NCBI GenBank assembly: GCA_029268065.1
Contig: JAJUHC010000002.1
Span: 62,001 to 126,000, forward strand
DNA length: 64,000 bases
Direction of reading: 5' to 3'
DNA from: Clostridiales bacterium
GTDB lineage: Bacteria; Bacillota; Clostridia; Oscillospirales; Oscillospiraceae
The translations under genes were made by a program, and so were the position numbers. The notes beneath the pieces are model-generated. The model made no database searches and was not told where the DNA came from. It saw nothing but the letters and a program-made list of their open reading frames with translations. This document shows positions 60,401 through 64,000 of this stretch, piece by piece; the stretch's first letter is position 1; every line of letters starts with the position of its first letter.

Positions 60401-60823
60401 GGCTCAGCGCCGGAAATACAGGACGCCGTACTGTCGTTTCTCAAAAACCACCTTATGCATCCTCCGAAAAACATGAAGGCGGTCGTAAAAGAAGGCTCGA
60501 AAAAGGCAGTCGTAAACAACCTGAGCCGTGAAATGGAGGCCGAGGCGTTTACGAGCGGCGGACGCATGATGCTCCCCGTATCTTTTGTTGCGGAAATACT
60601 TGGCGATGTGGTACAATGGGGTGCTGGTTCAAATAGCGTTATCGTAAAGAATAAAGGTGATTCTTTTGCGTGCGAACCGAAATTGTCCGCAGAGGAGAAG
60701 GGAGATGTTCTTCGGTCAGGGGACGGGACGCTGTTTTGCGATGTCTGCCGCATGGGCAGACTTGCGGGAGCGGAAATAAGAAGCTTTGACAACTTCAAAA
60801 TGGTCACGATTACAATGCAGTAA
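57476..60823 (+). CDS. Double alpha/beta hydrolase: CocE/NonD-type plus second esterase domain and stalk module
   Basis: A 1115-residue protein with several domains in order. Residues about 20-340 form a CocE/NonD X-prolyl dipeptidyl-peptidase-type hydrolase with nucleophile Ser129 in LGGSNRG. Residues about 370-620 form the jelly-roll C-terminal domain of that family. Residues about 710-995 form a second alpha/beta hydrolase with the oxyanion segment FIHGYGGS and nucleophile Ser803 in YGYSLGGN. Residues about 1000-1115 resemble a copper amine oxidase N-terminal module, as in the LRR protein at 33303. No signal peptide is seen at the ATG at 57476, which has AAGGA 6 bases upstream. It may cleave esters or amides, possibly releasing the GRE substrate. 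Confidence 0.82.
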   Translation: MDASEKTVTGKKYPRIKKLSRYIGGFDGTRLAADIVMPADENGDTPKEKLPVILTASRGGRWQDDCVTEKKLIACGYVYVIVEMRGCGASYGVNDSFASIENRKDVAAIIGWISDQPWCDGNIGMLGGSNRGFIQLASATLAPRGLRSIIPAVANIDFYYQNYPNGVSALPSRMLSGFSSPVKRTKEELLETVSPVDEDAGGYMAYEAYEKDQFPNNRNFVGNLLLPNMYRDSENPNFGGAKTNLLIPPVAYTDAFKKSDIKMYQIGGWFDSNVLGQLIAQKSWGGLLTIGPWNHFECSRSRAPENVGFTNSNLDLAGEYRRWFDRTLKNEENGMEQRPPLLYYTLGAKPGQEWRYAESWPPYNTVKTKLYFDGAKSGTVSSVNDGTLSQTMPEKPSRDRCIADTSVKVFDNGDGKGGFDRMNRHWDGDMSVCVDSKGLTYTSAPLFQVYENEMTGTPLVDLWVSSTAPDADFLVYLEEVFPDGRSKFITEGEIRASHRSVEANEAWEAVGAVYHPSLEDDCIRRLKEGMNEPVNLCFALEPTSYVFSKGSRIRVTVTFADFQTFQHPMYTGGEPSVELCLGGDRASSITLPFVEHTENVYNGSVSIGSYEGPATLYMFRDKMFLNFGGVWKSWDMESTDAEYELAGRSAVFKNAGFAFTPEGDPLKNGAAQNYQGGSKTTQPFPAARHMHLAAVPTQIRSETLFVPAEKNLLIDLFKPESGQDKAPCVIFIHGYGGSLSILDPQLVKLIDNGFAVAGVDLRNYPPNYSPDHIHDIKGSVRYLRANADRIGIDPDRIGVYGYSLGGNMALMLAVSGDDEEFEGTVGGNLGYSSRVQAAVAGYAWSDALYMGLDLANEYSYDPSVAAEKLIVSDGEFSPSCEIFGFSGKGKGIGVLRAYIEAGLEGTNELYDRKIAEAKKCSPLYHIKPDAPPIALFHGLGMTRVHIPNNQTYRTFEALSRNGVRAFMFSNTQGEYGSAPEIQDAVLSFLKNHLMHPPKNMKAVVKEGSKKAVVNNLSREMEAEAFTSGGRMMLPVSFVAEILGDVVQWGAGSNSVIVKNKGDSFACEPKLSAEEKGDVLRSGDGTLFCDVCRMGRLAGAEIRSFDNFKMVTITMQ

Positions 60824-60848
60824 AGTACTGTTTATACAAGGAGTGAAT

Positions 60849-62027
60849 ATGGACGATTTCACAAGACTTGATGAGCTGCTGAGAGAATTCGCCGGAAAAA
60901 GCGTTCCCAGCTGTGCCTGCGCCGTGGCGCGGGACGGCGAAATAATCTACGAGGGATATTACGGCTATGCGGATATTGAGGAAAAAAAGCCGCTCGGCCC
61001 CGATTCCCTGTACAGGCAGGCTTCAATGACGAAGCTTGTGACTTACGCAATACTTATGATGCTCTTTGAGCACGGCCAATTCCAGATGCATCAGCCCATA
61101 TCCGATTTCTTCCCGGAATGGGCCGAAAAGAAGAAATTCATAATTCTTCCTGACGGCAGCCTTGATGTGGCTCCGCTGAACAAGCCGATAACGGTCAGAG
61201 ACGCCGTGATAATGTCCTGCGGTCTGCCTTATTGCTTTTCTCCTGTCGGCAGGGACTGCAAAAACCCAACCACCCTTGCCATGAGCAGAGCAATGGAGCC
61301 GCTCTGGGAAAAGGGTCATTACACCCTGCGCGAGGTCATAAGGGCCGTCGCGGACGTTCCGGTGGCGTTTGAGCCGGGCACCCGCTGGCTTTACGGCTTC
61401 GGAAGCGAACTCGTCGCCGGCATAGTCGAGGAGCTCACGGGTATGCCTCTTAGTATCGCCATGAACGACTATATCTTTAATCCTCTCGGCATGCGTGAAA
61501 CCGATACGCATTTCCGCGACGATATGGAGTCGCGGCTTGTGGCCATGTACGGCGTTATGCGCGACGGCTTTAAAAAAATGCCCGGGGAAATGGACAGGAT
61601 CCACCGCCCCGGCGAGGAAAACGAGCTCGGCAGGCCCATGCTGCTGACTAATGTGCGTGATTTTTCCAAATTCATGCAAATGCTCGCCTGCGGCGGCATT
61701 TATAACGGCAAGCGTCTGCTCAGCGAAAAAACAGTAGAATTCATGAGGACAAACTGCCTTCGCGGCGAAGCCCTCGATGAATTCCAGCAGGAAAACAACG
61801 GCTATAACAGCTTTTACGGCTACGGCTACGGGGTCCGCACACTGCTTAATTACGCGCCCGGCTGCGGCTCGCCGGGCTCATTCGGCTGGACTGGCGGCTA
61901 CGGCACCTGGTGCGAGGCCGATCCGGCGAGAGGCCTTTCCATAGTCTATATGCACAATATGCTGCCCAACATGGAAAAGGAACACCACCACAGGGTGCGC
62001 GAAACGGTTTACAGTTGTGTAGAATAA
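60849..62027 (+). CDS. Beta-lactamase-fold serine hydrolase (EstB/class C-like)
   Basis: A 392-residue hydrolase. The Ser-x-x-Lys motif is ASMTKLV (Ser about residue 60). The Tyr motif is in RWLYGFGSE (YxN altered to YGF), and the third motif is GWTGGYGTW in place of KTG/HTG. This fits esterases of the class C beta-lactamase superfamily better than true lactamases. No signal peptide is seen. AAGGAG precedes the ATG, 25 bases after the double hydrolase, so the two are co-transcribed. It probably hydrolyses an ester or amide in the same catabolic unit. Confidence 0.85.
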   Translation: MDDFTRLDELLREFAGKSVPSCACAVARDGEIIYEGYYGYADIEEKKPLGPDSLYRQASMTKLVTYAILMMLFEHGQFQMHQPISDFFPEWAEKKKFIILPDGSLDVAPLNKPITVRDAVIMSCGLPYCFSPVGRDCKNPTTLAMSRAMEPLWEKGHYTLREVIRAVADVPVAFEPGTRWLYGFGSELVAGIVEELTGMPLSIAMNDYIFNPLGMRETDTHFRDDMESRLVAMYGVMRDGFKKMPGEMDRIHRPGEENELGRPMLLTNVRDFSKFMQMLACGGIYNGKRLLSEKTVEFMRTNCLRGEALDEFQQENNGYNSFYGYGYGVRTLLNYAPGCGSPGSFGWTGGYGTWCEADPARGLSIVYMHNMLPNMEKEHHHRVRETVYSCVE

Positions 62028-62049
62028 TAATATCCTTATTTGGATAATA

Positions 62050-62092
62050 CACAAAGCCCGCGGTCTATCGAGACCGCGGGCTTTGTGTTTTT
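62050..62092 (+). terminator. Strong terminator after the serine hydrolase gene
   Basis: A perfect 17-bp stem (62050-62066 with 62071-62087), 4-base loop and a TTTTT tail. It also faces the minus-strand gene ending at 62121. Confidence 0.9.
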
Positions 62093-62120
62093 GCCGGCTT
62101 CAGGCTGTTGCCGCCGCTTT

Positions 62121-62603
62121 CTACTGCTTTGCCGGGAGCAGGTGCTTACTTACATACTCGAGCTGTTCCTTTGTCATTTTACCCTTCTCCTTTAACACCT
62201 GCAGCGCCGCCCCCGGCAGATAGGTTTCCTCGCTTGGTGTATAAGGGAGTCCAAGATAATACGCCGTAAACATTTTTACCGAGCCCGTGCCGATTTCATA
62301 CTGTGATCCCGCGTACTTTGTTTCGAGGTCCTTGCACTTGAAATTAGCGGCCTCGCCTTCGCTCAGCCCGAACGCGTCAGCGAGATCCTTCAGTGGTATC
62401 TTAAACAGGCTGCTTATTTCTGAGAACGAATACGAGCCCCTGATATCCGCAGGATTATATACCTCCGCCAGCTTTTCATCACGATACTTTACCGGAACCT
62501 TGGTCGACTGCGTTTTCCAGATGCCTCCCAGATTGGCTGCCACTATCCCCACCACAAATATTGCAATTACGATAATTATCGCGGCCTGCGGCTTAATTTT
62601 CAT
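62121..62603 (-). CDS. Small membrane-anchored partner of the NapH-like protein
   Basis: A 160-residue protein with one N-terminal membrane helix (about residues 6-25) and an exported helical domain. That domain holds two Glu/Lys-rich blocks (SEISSLFKIPLKDLADAFG and KGKMTKEQLEYVSKHLLPA). No heme-binding or cysteine motif is seen apart from a single Cys in FKCKD. The ATG at 62603 follows AAGGAAGGTG and overlaps the NapH-like gene by 11 bases, so both are made together. Its role is unknown; an accessory subunit of a membrane electron-transfer complex is the most natural reading. Confidence 0.7.
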   Translation of the reverse strand: MKIKPQAAIIIVIAIFVVGIVAANLGGIWKTQSTKVPVKYRDEKLAEVYNPADIRGSYSFSEISSLFKIPLKDLADAFGLSEGEAANFKCKDLETKYAGSQYEIGTGSVKMFTAYYLGLPYTPSEETYLPGAALQVLKEKGKMTKEQLEYVSKHLLPAKQ

Positions 62604-63438
62604 GTGCTGCACCTTCCTTTCTGACAGAAATGGTAACCGTATCCTTCACCGGGCAGGAAACCTCGCTTGTGCATTTGTGACAGCTTATGCACTGGAGGTC
62701 GCTGATTACTTCCTTTCCGGATACTTCTACGTTCATAGGGCAGACCTTATCGCACTTTTTGCAGTTTATGCATGTGCTTTTGCTGCGTCTCAGCTTGAAT
62801 ATCCTGATTTTGTTGAAGAGCCCAAGCAGCGCTCCGTACGGGCAGAGGTACTTGCACCAGGGTCTCTCTACAACCAGAGAAAGCACGGTTACAACTCCGA
62901 GCATTATGTACGCCGAGACGGCCACTTCGTTCGTGAAGAAGTTGAAAAGCGCGTAGAAGGGGTCTGCATTCTGGAAAACAAGCTTCGCGGTTGCCGCGGT
63001 ATTGTAAACAACCATAACAAGCACAATATACCTGATATAGCGCAGCGCCTTGTCAAGCTTCGCCGGAACGGCCCTGTTGTATATTTTCGGAAACAGCTTC
63101 CTGCCAAGCCTTCCTATCCATTCCTGAAACGCTCCGAACGGACAAATATACCCGCAGAAAACAGCCCCGAAGAGCAGCGCAGTCACCGCCGAGATTATCG
63201 CGAGGATAAAAGACGAGCTATGTACCTTCTGCACAAACATGCCCGTCATGACCAATTGATAAAGCGTTTCCACTCCTCCGAAGGGACAGACCGCATGCAG
63301 CGATGCCTGCGACGCAAAGGGTATGCTTATGCCTTTTTCAGCAAGCCATTTGCTGACGGTAATAAAGAACACCAGGGCAAAAACAGCTATCTGAACTATC
63401 CGCCTTAAAGCGGCGGCGCTTCTCTTTTTATTGTTCAT
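62593..63438 (-). CDS. NapH/CcoG-like membrane 4Fe-4S protein
   Basis: A 281-residue protein with about four membrane helices and cytoplasmic iron-sulfur domains. Typical motifs are CGYICPFGAFQEW and CKYLCPYGALLGLF at the ends of helices, as in NapH, NosR and RdxA. Two 4Fe-4S motifs follow: CINCKKCDKVCP and CISCHKCTSEVSCP. It probably passes quinol or flavin electrons to a periplasmic partner; here that may be an FMN-binding protein or the small co-encoded protein. No start upstream of 63438 is better placed. Confidence 0.85.
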   Translation of the reverse strand: MNNKKRSAAALRRIVQIAVFALVFFITVSKWLAEKGISIPFASQASLHAVCPFGGVETLYQLVMTGMFVQKVHSSSFILAIISAVTALLFGAVFCGYICPFGAFQEWIGRLGRKLFPKIYNRAVPAKLDKALRYIRYIVLVMVVYNTAATAKLVFQNADPFYALFNFFTNEVAVSAYIMLGVVTVLSLVVERPWCKYLCPYGALLGLFNKIRIFKLRRSKSTCINCKKCDKVCPMNVEVSGKEVISDLQCISCHKCTSEVSCPVKDTVTISVRKEGAAHEN

Positions 63439-63617
63439 TAAACTTCCTCCTTCTTTTTGTGCTCATACTAATTTCTAAAGTTGTCAAAATTGTGTCTTTT
63501 CATTAATTAATTCTTGTCATTTTTATTCGTCGATGCATGGATAACATCTTAACCTGATTTCCGCTGTGCAAGATGCCTAAATCCGCATTATATTACATGC
63601 TATATTTAGTAATGATG

Positions 63618-63646
63618 TTGAACAAAACGTTTTAGCATGTTACAAT
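63618..63646 (+). promoter_or_regulatory. Promoter of the MatC-like carrier gene
   Basis: TTGAAC (63618-63623) and TACAAT (63641-63646) are 17 bases apart, 112 bases before the start. The rest of the 63439-63758 gap is AT-rich and should hold the divergent NapH-like promoter, which was not pinned down. Confidence 0.6.
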
Positions 63647-63758
63647 ACCAGCGAAATGTCGCATTCCCTTTTCCCCGCGCTCAGTATGTTTATGTATTGC
63701 CGCACAGAAGCTTTCAGTCAGGCAAAGCATAAAAGAATTAGGAGGTAAAAGAAGAGAA

Positions 63759-64000
63759 ATGACAAACGTTCTTATTTTCTTCGCAGGCTTTATTCTCGCA
63801 ATCGTAATTGGTCAGATCTTTAAGATCAACCCCGGCTTTGTCGCCATCGCGCTCGGCTTTATTATCACTTGGCTTTTCCTCGGCGTCAAAGGGACGTCAA
63901 ATTCTTTCATCAACCTCTTCCCCATCAGCCTCTTTTGGAACTACGGCATGCCTATCATTTTCTACGCCTTTGCGGCGGCAAACGGCACGCTGAACTCTCT
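63759..64000 (+). CDS. MatC/SLC13-type dicarboxylate carrier, N-terminal part only
   Basis: The first 80 residues run off the right edge. They start MTNVLIFFAGFILAIVIGQI and contain KINPGFVAIALGF, LFPISLFW and FAAANGTLNS. These resemble the N terminus of MatC-type malonate/dicarboxylate carriers and other SLC13-like permeases, which begin with helices separated by a conserved Asn-Pro/Gly and an NGT motif. GGAGG lies 13 bases before the ATG. The substrate cannot be inferred from this fragment. Confidence 0.65.
   Translation, partial: MTNVLIFFAGFILAIVIGQIFKINPGFVAIALGFIITWLFLGVKGTSNSFINLFPISLFWNYGMPIIFYAFAAANGTLNS

Noticed and set aside
60849-62027. Beta-lactam resistance gene
   Set aside because: The Tyr and KTG motifs are altered, no signal peptide is present, and the gene is attached to a catabolic hydrolase operon.

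Overview
The window looks like a chromosomal segment of an anaerobic, endospore-forming member of the Clostridia, possibly an Oscillospirales-type gut organism. A SpoIIP gene, two glycyl radical enzymes, many 4Fe-4S proteins, a GGGtGRT/NifU pair and strong Shine-Dalgarno sites support this; the species is not determinable by eye. There are no phage genes, transposases or CRISPR arrays. One tRNA-Arg is present.

Layout. (1) 1-10.6 kb: a LacI regulator (cut by the window edge) faces a peptide-type ABC transporter operon with a consensus promoter and a LacI-type operator, followed by an MmgE/PrpD protein and a first glycyl radical enzyme (GRE). (2) 10.7-16.0 kb, minus strand: a translationally coupled set of two MutS-like ATPases and a dynamin-like GTPase, followed by a small HAD protein, behind a leader that resembles a divergent fluoride riboswitch. 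(3) 16.3-18.2 kb, minus: the GGGtGRT protein and a NifU-like scaffold behind a well-formed fluoride (crcB-type) riboswitch with its own promoter. (4) 18.4-32.9 kb, minus: a catabolic island. Its core matches the known anaerobic phloroglucinol pathway: SDR reductase, cyclohydrolase of the cyclase family, 3-hydroxyacyl dehydrogenase-type enzyme, BKACE-type triacetate lyase, thiolase and acetoacetate CoA-transferase. Around it lie a cupin, a GPH transporter, a second MmgE/PrpD protein, a PhlG/phloretin-hydrolase-type C-C hydrolase, an AprAB-like flavoprotein/ferredoxin pair, and HxlR and LysR regulators. Two promoters in the island share a 77-bp element carrying a LysR-like box.

(5) 33.3-49.2 kb: mostly housekeeping and surface genes: a BspA-type leucine-rich-repeat protein, an SLC13 permease broken by an in-frame stop, an acyltransferase, a GGDEF protein, SpoIIP, a TSCPD protein, tRNA-Arg, a hexapeptide acetyltransferase, a transglutaminase-like membrane protein, a ferredoxin facing a Crp/Fnr regulator, a URO-D-type protein, a flavin split-barrel protein and a 5'-nucleotidase-like protein. 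(6) 49.3-52.1 kb: TetR, ApbE flavin transferase and two FMN-binding proteins, a small flavinylation module. (7) 52.2-62.1 kb: GRE activase and PucR regulator facing a second GRE, followed by a 1115-residue double alpha/beta hydrolase and a beta-lactamase-fold hydrolase. (8) 62.1-64 kb: a NapH-like membrane 4Fe-4S protein with a small partner, and the start of a MatC/SLC13-type carrier cut by the window edge.

The strongest candidates for new biology are the fluoride-riboswitch-linked operons (MutS-MutS-dynamin-HAD and NifU-GGGtGRT), the flavonoid/phloroglucinol island with its unassigned AprAB-like reductase, and the GRE pair with an unusual active-site loop served by one visible activase. Functions were assigned by reading motifs; no database search was possible.
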